64,000 bases of DNA from Rosa chinensis (taxonomy: Eukaryota; Streptophyta; Magnoliopsida; Rosales; Rosaceae). The translations under genes were made by a program, and so were the position numbers. The notes under the pieces are model-generated. The model saw only the letters and a list, made by a program, of their open reading frames with translations, had not been told where the DNA came from and searched no databases. Positions 1 to 12,700 of this stretch are shown one piece after another. The stretch spans positions 42,917,139 through 42,981,138 of the forward strand of contig NC_037094.1 in the NCBI RefSeq assembly GCF_002994745.2, read 5' to 3'. Every line of letters starts with the position of its first letter. Position 1 is the first letter of the stretch.

Positions 1-680
1 GGGTGCTAAGGAGGCTTCTTCACCCAAATCCTATGTGCCGGAAACTATCTAATGTAGATGCAAAATTCTTGATTAGGCGATAGTCATATCCAAGGCGGTT
101 CAAGGCTCAAGGACCATGTATTCTCAATTACGGTATTAATGTGTTGTTTCAAGGGTCACACAAACTCAATTAGCAAGAGAGAGTTAGAGCCGGTTCAAGG
201 ATCTCTAACTCGCTCTAATTGACATAAAGCTCAAGAATTAGACCACTGAGCGATTCACCCGCGTAATCATGCGGCTAGTGTAAATCACCATGCTTATATC
301 CCCTACAATACCAAATTGGTTCTAGCTTAGGAATTAGAGGGGGTCAAGCCTCTAACTCCATCCTAGGCATGCTCAAAATATATACCCTAGAGTTGACTAG
401 GCTTCTAGACATGCATTTCAACCCAACAAAAATTGATATAAGCATCCATTAAAGTAAATTGCATCACTACATTAAAAAAATACATCCTTTACATAAAATT
501 TGGGCTAGGACACACAACCCTAGCCCCCCAAAAAATTTCTGCTCACTACCCATAAATATATACATCATCAATTCCATCAATTTCATACAAATAAAAGAGG
601 ACAAGGTATAGAGGAGGGACTGAGGGAGAACAACCAAGACAAGTTGCAAATGCTAGAAAGTATACATAACAAGTCTTAGA
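1..680. other. Unassigned repeat-like sequence, no gene
   Basis: No supportable coding region is visible; the short open frames here lack recognisable domains. Short phrases recur (variants of ctctaactc and ggttcaagg), suggesting decayed repeat DNA, but no termini or duplications could be fixed. It is the left flank of the MULE that begins at 690. Confidence 0.4.
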
Positions 681-689
681 ATTATAATT

Positions 690-860
690 GAGTTAATTAC
701 TGTTTACTCCCTATATTTTTAGGGTTTCATCATTTCAATCCCTACCTTCGAATTTCACCTAAAAAGTCTCTGAACTCTAAGTTTCCTCCCAATTTGTCCC
801 TGCCGTCAATCCTCCTTCCAAATTGTCTGTTAAGATGCTGAGGTGGCAACTTGAGTCAAC
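690..860 (+). repeat. Left TIR of the 6.6-kb MULE
   Basis: It is inverted relative to 7118-7287. The conserved blocks are the outer 30 bases, 'aatttcacctaaaaagtc' and 'cgtcaatcctcc'. Homology fades after about position 860 near a GC-richer stretch with ccacgtgg motifs. Confidence 0.88.
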
Positions 861-1369
861 AATTGGCGCCACGTGGATCCACGTGGGTTGTAAAATGACG
901 AAAACAGCTCTGCCTCTATTACGGTACTTTCGATCTGATATACTCAAAATCCAGTTCCTAAACTCCAAAAAAAACCCTAAAATGTGAATTTTTTAGAACG
1001 AAGCCAATCTCTTCCCTGTTCCTAAACTCCCAAAAAACCCAGAATCCGGCAACATTGCAAATCGAAAACCGTAAATCATAATCAGATTACCTATCATCTG
1101 TTACTAGGAGTGAGGAAGGCAACTTGAGTCGAAGAAGAGACCGACGTTTTGTGGTGGCGACATGGTCGTGAACGATGCTGATTTGTGGGTTCCTCGAGCT
1201 GCAAACGGGAAACGGGGAGAACGAGAAGGATGAAATCCCTAATTATGGTAAGTTTTGGAGGGGAACTATTCATCTCCAATATGAATGGATTGAAGATGAT
1301 GAAATCTAGGGTTTTGAAATCCAAAATTGGGGGTTTTAAAATTGGTTAGGCCTTCTGTTTCTGGGTTAT

Positions 1370-2863
1370 TGCTATTGGATTGCTGTAATACCCTACAAAT
1401 TTGTGACACAAACTATATGATTAGTTAAGATGAAATTTTTGAGATTAATTTTATTATCTTGGTAATCATTAAGGGTGCCTAAGACAAAAATTTTCTGAAA
1501 TTTTCATGAGTGATAATGTCCAATTTGAGGACTGGGTAAGTTGGTATTAAAGTTCCTATCGAGACGAGTCAGTGGAAATTTATGTGAAATTTTTCGGATA
1601 CTCAAGCTATTTATTATTAAAGTTTATTTGAAATAAAGGGAATTTAAGTGGTTGAATCTGGATCGTTGTCTATCATCGCTTAATCTTGACCATTGAAATT
1701 AAGTATATATAAGTTAAGACCATCTGAGGAAGGGGGGAGAAGCTTCTTCTCACTTCGTGAACATACACGTAGTCTCATCTCTATCCACTCACCGACTCAC
1801 CGACGCTGCCCAAAAAACCAATACTCTTAATCTCTCTGATTATTATCATGGGGGAAGGAGGGAGAGAAAAAAAAAAAAATAGGACTGAGAAAGACTGGGT
1901 CTCTCGGGAACCCTTGAGAAATTCCCCTCTCTCTCTTCTCTTGCAATTTGTAGGAAGCTTTCTGCTTTTTTTACATCACCAGTAAATAACATAGCAAGGC
2001 ATAGGATTCGATATTAATTATCAATCCAATCACAGCTTTGTGAAGCGAAGATTCATGTAAATTTCGCGAAACCACGCGAATTTCATCTTTACTTGCTCTT
2101 TCTTGTCGCTGACACAGATCACGCCAAGACTGGCATCACCATGTTTGATTCTCGTGAAGAACTCATCAGCTAAGCCATGGTTTGATGAGGAAACGTTGAT
2201 GTACACACTGCCTCCTTTTCAATTAGAAGGAAGGCGATATGCAAGAGCAACGGCTCTGTTAAATTCCCCTGATCAATGGTAAACTTGTTGAAATTCTGGT
2301 AATTTCAATTCGGGTTCGGGGTGCTACAATTGCTGGTAGCTAAAAATAGTTTTTCTTAGTGTGGTGATGGTTTCGAGTGCTAGGGTTTGATTAAAAATTG
2401 GGGATATGGTATGCTTTATGGGTTTTGAGAAACATGGCTTGTTGTATTGAGTGGTAATAAAGATTGTGCCTACTATGTGTGTGGGTTTAGTTAATTGAGA
2501 TTTGCATTCGGTGGTTGTTGAATTTTCTAGGTTGGCTTTTAATACTGTCGAAATTGTGGTTGGATGTGTAGGTTTGACTTTTAATATTGTTGTTTCTGTG
2601 TGGTTTTTGATTGTGGTCCTAGTTTGTAGTAAAGTAAAGAATTGTGCTTGTCTTTGTCTCCCATGTGTGAAGAATATTGGCCCTGTAAAGGCTTTTTTAT
2701 TTGGTTCCTTTTTGTTTTCAGCTATTCATGGAGGCAGTTTGGTTAACTGTTTTTTGAATTGACTAAAGGTTTTTGGTTGACTATTTTCATTGACTAACTG
2801 TTTTTAATTGACCATATACATTGACCAACCATTTTCATTGTTGAATTTGCATAACATCCAGAC
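1370..2863. other. MULE leader region, no gene recognised
   Basis: This is the sequence between the left TIR and the first transposase exon. It has T-rich and A-rich runs (for example a poly-A run near 1870) and short frames without recognisable domains. The frame at 2502-2762 is hydrophobic and compositionally simple and is not treated as a gene. A promoter or 5' UTR for the transposase could lie here, but no motif is clear enough to call. Confidence 0.4.
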
Positions 2864-5800
2864 TATTTTACGGTTAAAGTTTATCATGGAGGGTGCTTCA
2901 GGCATGGCACATACGTCGCTGGAAATGTGGATTACTTTGATAATATAGACAAGGACAAGATGTCCCTTGTAAAGGTAGACAACATGGCTAAGCAACTCAA
3001 TCTGGAATATGAACACCAAAGAATTGATTACTGGTATAGGTGTGGGGATGAAACTGATGAGTTGATGAAATTGGAAATAGAAGCAGATGTGATTGTTATG
3101 TGTACAGCTGTACCCCATTGGCGGTTAGTCATACTTTATTTAGACCACATGGAGCTTAAAGGAGTGTTTGGGGAAGAGCATGAGGACTGCTTCATATTTG
3201 AAGATTTCTTTTTCAGCCAAAAAGGTAGCTGTGGGGTGGTCATAGAAGACCTACCAGATGAACTAAGAAAAAAGCTAGGTGTGGTGATTAAAGAGATACC
3301 AAATGAACCAAGACCAGGAATAAGCAAGGGAATTGAGATCAGAGAGGTTGACCAAGACCATGTACCTACTCAGGCAAGCACAGTTTGTGGTCTTAATCCA
3401 AAGGATAAGGGAAAACAGAAGCTCTTGGAGTATACTTCAAGTGGTAAGCAAGGCTCAACTGGAGGGAAAGTGACAAGTGGCGGAGGGCAGTTTAGTGGTG
3501 TATATAAGTCATGTGGAGGGCAGTCTAGTGTACAAGGGCAGTCTGGTGTGCAGGGGCTGTCTAGTGGTGTAGAGAATGAAAGTTCATGTTTCCATGATGT
3601 AAATATCGATTACTTGGATGCTAGTCAGACCTTTGGTGCCTTGGAAGGGTTTCTGATAATGGGGGCAGTGAGCAAGGCAGATATGATGAAGGGGATAGTG
3701 AGGAAGTCAATTCTGGTGAAGATGGCAGAAAGGATGAGGACTATGACACCCAGGCCAATGATGAGGAGTATGAACAGTATGGTGATGAGGGGGATGAGGA
3801 TTGGATGGAGGGAGTTGTGCATGAAGAAGCTACACAAAGAACATCTAAGGCTGGTGTAGGGCTTTCTAATAGTCAAAGGGAAAGTGAGTAAGAAAATGTG
3901 ACTGAGTTTTTTGATAATGAGAGATTCTGATGATGAGAATTTGGGTTTTACCATAAATTCCGATGGGGAGCTTGAAGATGAAAGACTGGAATTCAATCGC
4001 AAATCCGACATGAAGAAACCAGAATTTAAACTAAAACAGAAGTTTGCCACAGTTCAAGTACTATTGAGAGATGCATTGAGGGAGCATGCTATTCAAGGTG
4101 GATGGGAGTATATCTTCATCAAGAATGATAAGACAAGGATGCGGGTTGTATGCAAGGAGGACAATTGTCCCTTCTTTTTGTTTGCTTCCAAAATACAGCA
4201 TGAGAGCACTCTCATGATCAAGGGATATGATGGTACACACAAGTGCACAAGAAAATTTAACAATAGCATGGTGAAGCTTAGATATTTGACAGCAAAGTTT
4301 AAGGACCAGATTGTGGTTAATGAGAGTGTGAAGCCAGGTATGAAAGTTCAAAGTCTAAATGTGTTGTCTATTTGTGTTGCTCAATTATGTTTGCAATTGT
4401 GTTGCTTTACCATATATTAAAGTGTGAACTGTTTGTTGTTGCAGAATCTCTTGCAAAGACAATGTCATCAACCATTCGAGCAAGGGTTTCCAAGTCAATG
4501 GCATATAAAGCTAAAAGGGCAGCTGTGTTGGAATATGAGGGAAGCATCCGAGAGCAATATACATGGCTTTATGATTATGGCAGGGAGCTTCAGAGGGTTG
4601 ATCCAGCAACCTCTATTGATATTAAATGAAGTTTTCCTAAGGGTAGCAAGAGACCAGTTTTTAAACGGATGTATATTTGCTTGGGAGCTCTCAAGAATGG
4701 CTTCAAGGCTGGATGCAGATCTGTCATTGGACTAGATGGGGCACACCTGAAGGGACCTTTGGGGGAAACTATTAATAGTTGTAGCAGTTGACGCAAATAA
4801 CACATCATGGGTGGCGGCATATGTGATGGTGGAGCTAGAAACCAAGGATGCATGGATCTGGTTTCTGGAGTTATTGGTGAAGGATCTAGACATTCAATAT
4901 GAAGGAAGGGGTTGGGTGTTTATAAATGATAAACAGAAAGGTTTAATACCTACAATTGAAGAGATAGTCCCAAGGGCTCACATTAGATTTTGTGTGAGGC
5001 ATATGTGGACAAACTTCACAAAGCTCTTTCCGGGAAAGGTCATGAAGGATCAAATGTGGGCTTGTGCCAAAGGCAACCACCTTGCCTTATTTTCAGAAAG
5101 AAATGAATGAGATGAAAAGCCTGGATAATGATGCATATAAGTGGATGACAGGTACTTGATTAGCTTTTACTTGCAATGTTCCATTTTCTTTACAATATGA
5201 TGTTTTTCATCACAACCTAATTGATTATGTTTGCAGTACCCGAGACACCAGCTAGACATTGGTGTAGGGCTTTCTTCAACACAGATGTGGACTGTGACAT
5301 CATGATTAACAACATCTGCGAGAGTTTCAATGCCTGGATATTAGATGCTAGGGGTAAACCCCCTGTGACTATATTTGAAGAATTAAGGGTGAAGTTAATG
5401 AGACGGATTGCAGTGAGAAAGGAAAAAATGAAAGGGTACCATGGGAATATCTGCCCCAAGCCAAAGGCTATTATAGAGAGAGACAAGGAAAAGGCTGCTA
5501 TGGACTGTATTGCAACATTCAATGGTGGAGACATTGCTGAGGTTGAGAATATTGAGGGATCAAAGAATGTAGTGAACCTTGTAATGAGGACATGCACTTG
5601 TAGGAGGTGGGACTTGACTGGAATCCCCTGCAAGCATGCTAAATCTGCCATATACATGAAGAGGGAAGACCCAGATGACTATGTGGCAGCATGCTATCTC
5701 AAGAAGACCGAAGACCTAAATGAGTATCTATAGCAACCTGGTCCAACCTGTTAATAGCATGGATTTATGGTTTAGAGGTGAGGATCCACCTATCTCCCCC

Positions 5801-6600
5801 CCCCAAATATACAAGGCAACTTGGAAGACCAAAAACAAAAAGATTCAAGTATGCTTCAGAAAAGGTGACAGATGATGGTGTTAAACTAGGAAGGGCACAA
5901 AGATCGCTGAGGTGTCGTAATTGTGGCCAAGTTGGTCACAACATCAAAAGTCAAAGACATTTACCCCCAAAAGAAAAGAAGATTGCAGCATTGAATAAGA
6001 AGACGAAGAATTCCAATGAGGAGGGACAAACTTCTGAAAATCAGGTAAAATGGGAGTATGAAGTAGTTATATGACTCAAGTAATTGTCATTTGAAGTGTG
6101 GTTGTCAATTAACATGGTTATTACTTGTTCCTTATTTGTTGCAGTCCAAGAAAGCCAAGAAACAGTCCATGACCAATAATGAATTGAGGCAGAAAGCCAA
6201 AGAAAGGGCAGTGTACCAAAGGGTAACATCACACTCATTATCTTCTCTATATGTCTATGTATGTAATGCTCAACCTTTTTAAAACTTTGCTCATGTACTT
6301 CTATTGGGTTTTTGTGTATGTTTCTAGAAAAAAATGGTTGCCTTGAAGGCATCAAGGTTGGAAGCAAATAGGTCAGCTCCAAAAGCATCAAGGCCTTAAC
6401 AAGCTGCAGCATCTGCTAAGCAAACTTCGAGGCCTGTTCAAGCTGCATCTGCCCCGAAAACTTCAAGGCCTCAACAAGCTGCATCTGCCCCAATAGGTTC
6501 AAGGCCTGTCCAATCTTCTAAGGTATCAAGGAAGCAGGATGCAATAGCTATAAAGTCCTTTCAAAGGATCAAGCAATACTCAGGTAAAGGAGATGGATAA
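2864..6600 (+). pseudogene. MuDRA-type MULE transposase pseudogene
   Basis: When intact, this family cuts and pastes Mutator elements in the nucleus by binding their TIRs. Domains in order: an N-terminal PB1-like block (YFTVKVYHGG... then DNIDKDKMSLVKVDNM); an acidic linker; the Mutator DNA-binding block (about 4035-4337, with VCKEDNCPFF); a catalytic core with IGLDGAHLKGP, VFINDKQKGL and a following CESFNAWI; a SWIM zinc finger (CTCRRWDLTGIPCKHA, about 5590-5640); and a CCHC knuckle. Introns with GT..AG ends are inferred at 4338-4444, 5152-5236, 6045-6144 and 6223-6327. Damage: frame changes near 3650, 4630, 4780, 5090 and 5735, in-frame stops near 5733, 5752 and 6399, and the last knuckle cysteine replaced by glutamine (GHNIKSQ). 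The true start codon was not found; 2864 is where recognisable homology begins, just after an AG that could be a splice acceptor. The C-terminal tail (6328-6600) is a repetitive Ala/Ser/Arg/Pro segment. Confidence 0.9.
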
Positions 6601-7117
6601 TAGTTGTCCAAAGGGAACAGACATTAGCAAGCACATGATTAATTTTTAGGCATCCTTTTTTTTTGGGCAACCTTGTGTTGTGACACTTGGTTGCTAGCTC
6701 TAATATTTTGATAAGATGATTAGAGCTATCTTCAATTCCAGCAGAATTGGTACTTGAACAATTATTGAGGATGTAATGATCATATTTTTCTTATTTTGGG
6801 TAAATTAGATCTTTGTTGTGTGGCTTGCTATTGCTGAAAATACCATGCGTTTTGGGTTTATTATGAATGTAGGTGAATGGTTGTCTTGAACCTTCATAGT
6901 TGATGAACCTTAATTGCTCAATTTATGCTTCCAGCTTACTCTGATTGTTTGGGTTATTATGCCACATAAAATTATCAGCAATCATTTTTTGGTTTATGAT
7001 ATATGTGATTTGGAGCAATAAAATTGACCAAGTTAGGAGTGAAAAAATGGAAAAATTGAAGCAAAGGGTATGTTGGACATTTTTCCTTTGAAATTTAATG
7101 AACCCAGCTGACTTGGC

Positions 7118-7287
7118 ATGGAAATGACTGCCACGTTAGCGAGATAATGGAGTGTTGGACGGAGGATTGACGGCAGGGACGAATTGGGAGGAAATTGAGA
7201 GTTCAGGGACTTTTTAGGTGAAATTCAAAGGTCAGGGACTAAAACAATGAAACCCTATAAGTATAGAGAGTAAGCAATATTTAATCC
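7118..7287 (-). repeat. Right TIR of the 6.6-kb MULE
   Basis: It is the inverted partner of 690-860 and is followed directly by the TSD copy at 7288-7296. Between it and the next MULE lie only about 130 bp of flanking DNA. Confidence 0.88.
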
Positions 7288-7436
7288 ATTATAATTTCTC
7301 CCCTTTACCCAAACTATAAATCTAGATGGAGATGAAGTCCTTGAATGCTTGTAGTGTTCCCCTTTGAATACCCTCCAAATCTTGAGAAAATTGATGAAGC
7401 TTGGTGGTAGAGTGAGAGAAGAGAAAAGAAAATAAA

Positions 7437-8903
7437 GAGAAAAATGCAGCCACCCTCCCCAAACTATCATGCCAAGGCCATTTTGATACCCGAACTCTCA
7501 AAAGTATCAGTGTGATACCCAAACACATATTTTGACATCAACGTGATACTTCTGTCAAAAATTCCTAACGGCTCTGTCTATTTGCTGATGTGGCAAGCAC
7601 GTGGGTCCTATGTAATATTTTTATCAAGGCAGAATAGTCTTTTACTACTAACTAATTAAAAAAAAAACGGAGCACAGAGCTCCATCTCTCTCTCTCCTCT
7701 CTTCTCTCTCTTTCTCTCTTGGTTCTGGTTTTTGGGTTTTGATGGCTTTGGAGGCTATCAGTCTCTCACTCTCTCTCCTTCTGTCGACCCCTGTCTCCTC
7801 TCTCTCACCAACTTCATCCTTGATTTCTTCGCTATCCACCATGCCTCCATATCCATAGTAGCTATTGGTACTCCTCCACGACCAGTCGATTCGGACACCA
7901 ACATCGACGACGACTATGCCACTGCAGCCGTCGATTCCAAAGACGACGAGGATCACCATCCCCAAAATGATGCCGTCGTTTCCCACTCGTAGCTGCTTCC
8001 CAATGGCGAATTATGAACCAGGGGCAGATGGGAGTGTCGTCACTCAGATTAAACAATGACGTCGATGGCGATAATGGCGGTAGCAGCGAAGAAGAAGAAG
8101 AGATTGGAGGAAGTTCTGATTCGGCGATCAAGAGAGCGATCAGAGAGGATGAGAGTAGTTAGAATGCGCTGTTGACGTCGGAGACTGCGACGAGGGTTAT
8201 GGGCGGCTGCTGGCGTCAGAGTCGCGGTGGCTAAAGTGGTCGAGCGGCTTTGATGGTGGCAGTAGCCGTGGGTTCATCGACAGCTTGGGTTGGCTGCTGC
8301 CTTTCATGTTAACGGTGAAAGTTTTCAGGTGGGATTCCAATTTTGGTAGTGGAGATGAGAGATTGAAATTTTGGATTAGAAGTTGAATTGTTTGTTCTTG
8401 TTTTCAGACATTGTTAGTTCTTATTTTCTCAATTTTAATTGGATTAGAAGTTGTCAAATTACTGCATTTGCATTTAATGTGAGATTCTTAATGTTGGGGG
8501 CGGTATCTGTGGTAGGGGCTGAGCTCTCGTTCGAGGCTGAAATCAGAATTCATTTTAACGTGGGTGGTTGGTGGCTGATGATGTTGTCAGGTAAGTAAGG
8601 AAATGTGGTGGCGGAGTTTGCTTCGGAGGTTGCGGCGATTTGGCTAGAACAAAATCCCAGAAGAAGAAGTGAAGAGGAAAAAAAAAACAAAAACAAAAAC
8701 GAAAGGGTAAGATAGTCATTTAACTTTTTTTGGACCCAAGTGCTTGCCACGTCAGCAAATAGACGGAGCCGTTAGAAATTTTTGACGGAAGTATCACGTT
8801 GATGTCAAAATATGTGTTTGGGTATCACACTGATACTTTTGAGAGTTCGGGTATCAAATTGACCTTAGCATGATAGTTTGGGGAGGGTGGCTGCATTTTT
8901 CTC
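7437..8903. mobile_element. Non-autonomous MULE (1.47 kb) with 9-bp TSD
   Basis: TIRs of about 165 bp begin GAGAAAAATGCAGCCACCCT on both ends and share blocks such as 'gatacccgaactctcaaaag' and 'aaatagacggagccgtta' (read on the appropriate strand). The perfect direct repeat GAAAATAAA lies at 7428-7436 and 8904-8912. The interior (about 7650-8650) is GC-richer, with a CT-rich leader and exon-like frames, as in Pack-MULEs that carry host fragments. No protein family was recognised in it and no transposase is present. Confidence 0.92.
7670..8300. other. GC-rich, possibly captured host sequence inside the MULE
   Basis: Composition differs sharply from the AT-rich surroundings. A CT-rich leader at 7683-7720 is followed by frames rich in Ser, Pro, Asp and His codons. 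Frames are open on both strands, so coding sense is uncertain. It could be a captured 5' exon plus promoter of a host gene, but no family was identified. Confidence 0.3.
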
Positions 8904-9026
8904 GAAAATAAAATGGGTTTGGCTTTTGGTGGGTTCTAGGCAGAAAAGGAAAATGGAGGATGGTATTGTGGTAAGGGTGAGGTCTGGTGGTGTGTGTGTT
9001 GGAGAGAAGCGGACGAATGGGGATAT

Positions 9027-9535
9027 GGGTTTAATTAAGGTGAGGTCTCTTCTTAGAGGAAGAGAAGGAAGAGGATTTAATTGTGTGGTTGTTGTCTTGC
9101 ACAAGAGGAAGAGAGAAGGATGGATAGGGACATGTGGGAGCACGGGATAGGAGAGAGGAAAAAGAGAAGAAAAACAAAAAAACAAAAATAATAAGTAGCA
9201 CAAGGGGAAGTGAAGAAATGAGGTTGCTGATGATGCCATTGCCGACGTCATTGGGTTTAATTAAGGGTGAGGTCTCTTCTTAGAGGAAGGGAAGGAAGAG
9301 GATTTAATTGTGTGGCTGTTGTCTTGCACAAGAGGAAGAGAGAAGGATGGATAGGGACATGTGGCAGCACGGGATAGGATAGAGGAAAAAGAGAAGGAAA
9401 AAAAAAACAAAAATAATAAGTAGCACGAGGGGAAGTGAAGAAATGAGGCTGCTGATGATGCCATTGCTGACGTCATTGGGTTTAATTAAGGGTGAGGTCT
9501 ATTCTTAGAGGAAGGGAAGGAAGAGGATTTAATTG
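9027..9535. repeat. 226-bp tandem repeat, 2.25 copies
   Basis: Units begin with GGGTTTAATTAAGG at 9027, 9253 and 9478, giving periods of 226 and 225 bp. The first two units are complete and nearly identical, differing mainly in A-run length near their middle. The third stops about 58 bases in, at 9535, where gypsy internal sequence starts. Each unit ends near 'ccattgcygacgtcatt'. Minus-strand open frames across it are copies of one another and have no known domain. Confidence 0.9.
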
Positions 9536-9539
9536 AGTG

Positions 9540-9774
9540 TTCATATCATTCCTTAAAGGACTGCAACTCAAGAAAACTAGACTTGTTCCAACATAAACCG
9601 ACAAGGCAACCCTATAGTTCTAAGGACTTACACCATGATCAACACTCACACTACGACATACCCAATGATTATACCAATATCGAAGAGTATATGATAGGGA
9701 TCTGCTGCAGACGAGTCATCACTCGAGTAGTATTAATTATCACCAAATATGTACCTTATGCTCTAATACCAAAC
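9540..9774 (-). mobile_element. Stub of gypsy internal region next to the LTR and primer site
   Basis: Read on the minus strand, this follows the LTR end at 9775 and starts with a primer-binding site. Only about 235 bp remain before the tandem repeat, so the rest of the retrotransposon is missing. No gag or pol motif remains in the stub. Confidence 0.65.
9760..9771 (-). other. Retrotransposon primer-binding site (initiator tRNA-Met type)
   Basis: The minus strand reads TGGTATTAGAGC, three bases after the LTR end. It differs by one base from the known plant initiator-Met primer site TGGTATCAGAGC. This fixes the LTR as the 5' LTR of a minus-strand element. Confidence 0.82.
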
Positions 9775-12700
9775 TGTCACGCCCCGAATTTCGAATAGAG
9801 AATTTTGAATCCGAAACGCGATAACTTAACAAGCACAAGAAAACACTTAGAAAAGTTTTCATTTAAATTAAACAACCAACAAACCAAGCTCACAATGTCA
9901 ATACCGACTCGTTCTTTAGAGTCATATATTACATTACAGAGAGTTTACAAATTAAACTAATTAACAATTCAATAAGTAAACATACCCACCATACTCTCTA
10001 CACAGCGAAAGACTAAAACCAAATTACTCTTCTACGTCCATGCTGCAGAAAGTACACCTCAGCTTCAATGACGATTACTCGAGATTCTAACCTGCATAAT
10101 AACCATACACCATGGAATAGTGCACCGGGTTGAAACAACAAACCTGGTAAGCTTTTGCAAGCTCGTATGAGTAAACCTAAATAACCTGATGCGCCCGAAA
10201 GCGAGCGCATAATTTAACCCTGAAATGTCATTAGTAGTATATAATAAATAGGGATCGTTCTATTCCGGGGATTGAGGGTACACCTGTCAATGTAGGACAA
10301 ACAAACAATTAAAATTAAAACAAAGTATAATATTCACAAAGATATTTACAACTATAAACACTTTACACGAAAAAAAGGGGGATTTTGTTTTTGATTTTTC
10401 GAAAATAAAACTAAATTAACAAAACAACTAAAATGCAAAAACATAAAAATACAAATGGAATGAGAGAACAAAGATCAAAACTGAAATATATGATTAAAAT
10501 CGATTCAAGTTCTAACATTGTTCATCAAAGTCATGCAAGAGGAGTTGATCATGTGAAACGTTAAAAGCAAACAATTTCCCATATTTTACTTTTCAATGCT
10601 AATTAATCTAATTGAAAGCACAAAGACTAATCCTATCAAACATGCATTCAAGCCCTAGAAAGCTAGTCAATCACAACATGTTCAACGCAATAAACACCTA
10701 GAAAGGCTATCAACTCAAGTGTGCAACTTAGTATGAAAAAGTCCACCTAATTGCAATTCTCTTTGATTACATCCGATTTTTGCAACAAAACCTTTACTAC
10801 TTGTCGATTCAAGAACACAAAACCAAAAAGTTGATTCATGTTCTTAATTTCGTAGCACCAATCATATAAAAACCCTAAAAGTTTCGAACCTTTTAAGATC
10901 AAAATACAAAAGACATCTATCATGCAAATTTAATCAAACACTCACACAAAAGCAACCATAAATCGCAATATAAGAATCTGAAATTATCAATTAATCATAA
11001 AAATTCCAGAAATAATACTTTGTTCATACATATATGTCAACTAAGGCAAAACCAACGAAATACAAAGCAAAGGTTACAAAGGAGAATCAGATTACACCGT
11101 GGATGAAGATGAGATGAACGAATTGGTGATGTGGTCTCTTGAATTTCGAAAGCAATCTTCAAGGTGGAGGATGGATGATGCTCACGGCTTCTCTTCTTCT
11201 CCCTTGGCCTTGCTTGAACTTCGTGGTTTGCCCTAGAAGATGGAGAAACTCACGGCTATGCTAAGGAACTTTTCTGATTTTTTTCTAAAGTGTAGAATGT
11301 CAAAACTTGGGAACCCTTGACGTTGAGAAAAGGGGAGAATATATAGGGGACGGCCTCTTGGTCTCCAAGCCGTCCAAACCCTAAGAATCCTCACGGCAAT
11401 TGCTTGGTAACTCCACATAATTCCCTCCAATGGTAGCATGCCACATAAGCCCTATGATGTAGTCCATCCAATCACAAAATTCCAATGTTAATTCCCTAAA
11501 TAATCTTGCCGAAATATATAGAGATATTTTCTGATTTTCTTCACCAATTTCAGCAACAATATATTTAGAGAATATGGGGGATGAATCTAGACTCCTTTTG
11601 AGAGCTTTTTGTGTTCAACACATATTCTCTTTCCTTAAAAAGCTCCCTAGGAAATCTCCTTCGAAATCTCTTCTTATTTTCTGATTTTTCTCACGGCAAA
11701 CCCTAGTTTTCCTCTTGCCTTGGACGGCTAGGAGTCTCTAGGGTTTATCTCCAAGTATATTTTCTTTCCATAAAAATAACCCTAGAAAATCTCCACCGAA
11801 ATCTTCTTATTATTTTCTGATTTTCACGCCAACTTCCTTGTTTATTTCTTAGAATTTCACGGCAACAACATCTCTAGGGTTTACTCTTGCGTCACAACCC
11901 TAGTTCCATGGGCTCTTGTGGGCTTTTATCCAATTTGCCGAAAATCCAATGAGTCTTGAGAGTTCTTGGGCCTTGTTGCTTCAACTTCAAGCCTTGTCAC
12001 CTTCCAACGTCATGACACTTCATTTTTCCATTTCTTTTTCATAATAACGTTGGAAACTTCATTGGTAAGCTTTCCTCCTTTTCGCAGGGTTTCCTGGTTG
12101 AAGCAGGAAAACTTCTTTTCTTCATTTCTGCTCATTTCTGTGGCTCATTGTTTCTCATTTTTGCTCCCCTTGACTTTCGCAAGCTCCTCTTTCCATTTAT
12201 GAGTTCATTTCCACATTTTAGCTCCGAGGTCCTGAAAATAGAAACTATTAAGAAAAATAGAAACTTTCCTAAAATGAAAAATGACAACTTTCCTAAACTG
12301 AAAATGGAAACTTTCTAAAAATGAAAATTAGAAACTACAAAAATAGAAACTTTCTACAAATAGGAACTTTCCCAATCAAAGAATGGAAACTTTCCTAAAC
12401 AGAGTTTTAATAAGGAAATAACGCAGAAAATGTAGGGAAAAGCAAGTAAAACGTCGCATTAAAATGCTCCTATCATAACCACAAAACACCTTTTCGACTC
12501 AAGGACAATAAATCAACACAATGATTAATTCCAACATCAAAATCCTTTTCTTATTAAGGAAAACACATGTCACCACCGTGACAAATTAAATCATTTGAAA
12601 TCTCAAAAACAAACCAAGAAATCACTTTTCAACTTAAATAAACGATCTTACAAAAAGACTCATTTTCAAAACTCGACATCCTTACCTCTCAAAGGTAACA

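Larger units (their letters stand above)
690..7287 (+). mobile_element. Coding Mutator-like element (MULE) with long TIRs and 9-bp TSD
   Basis: The two ends are inverted repeats of about 165 bp. The left begins GAGTTAATTACTGTTTACTC and the reverse complement of the right begins GGATTAAATATTGCTTACTC. Homology then runs through a phrase about 'tccctgccgtcaatcctcc' on both sides. The perfect 9-bp direct repeat ATTATAATT flanks it at 681-689 and 7288-7296, the TSD length typical of Mutator elements. The 6.6-kb interior holds a MuDRA-type transposase pseudogene in the + direction. About 1.6 kb of leader between the left TIR and the gene shows no other gene. The decayed gene means the copy is no longer autonomous, but TIRs and TSD are well preserved. 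Confidence 0.93.

Noticed and set aside
8865..9476. Minus-strand paralogous small proteins (128 and 71 residues)
   Set aside because: They are copies produced by the 226-bp tandem repeat and have a simple Phe/Leu/Ser composition without domain support.
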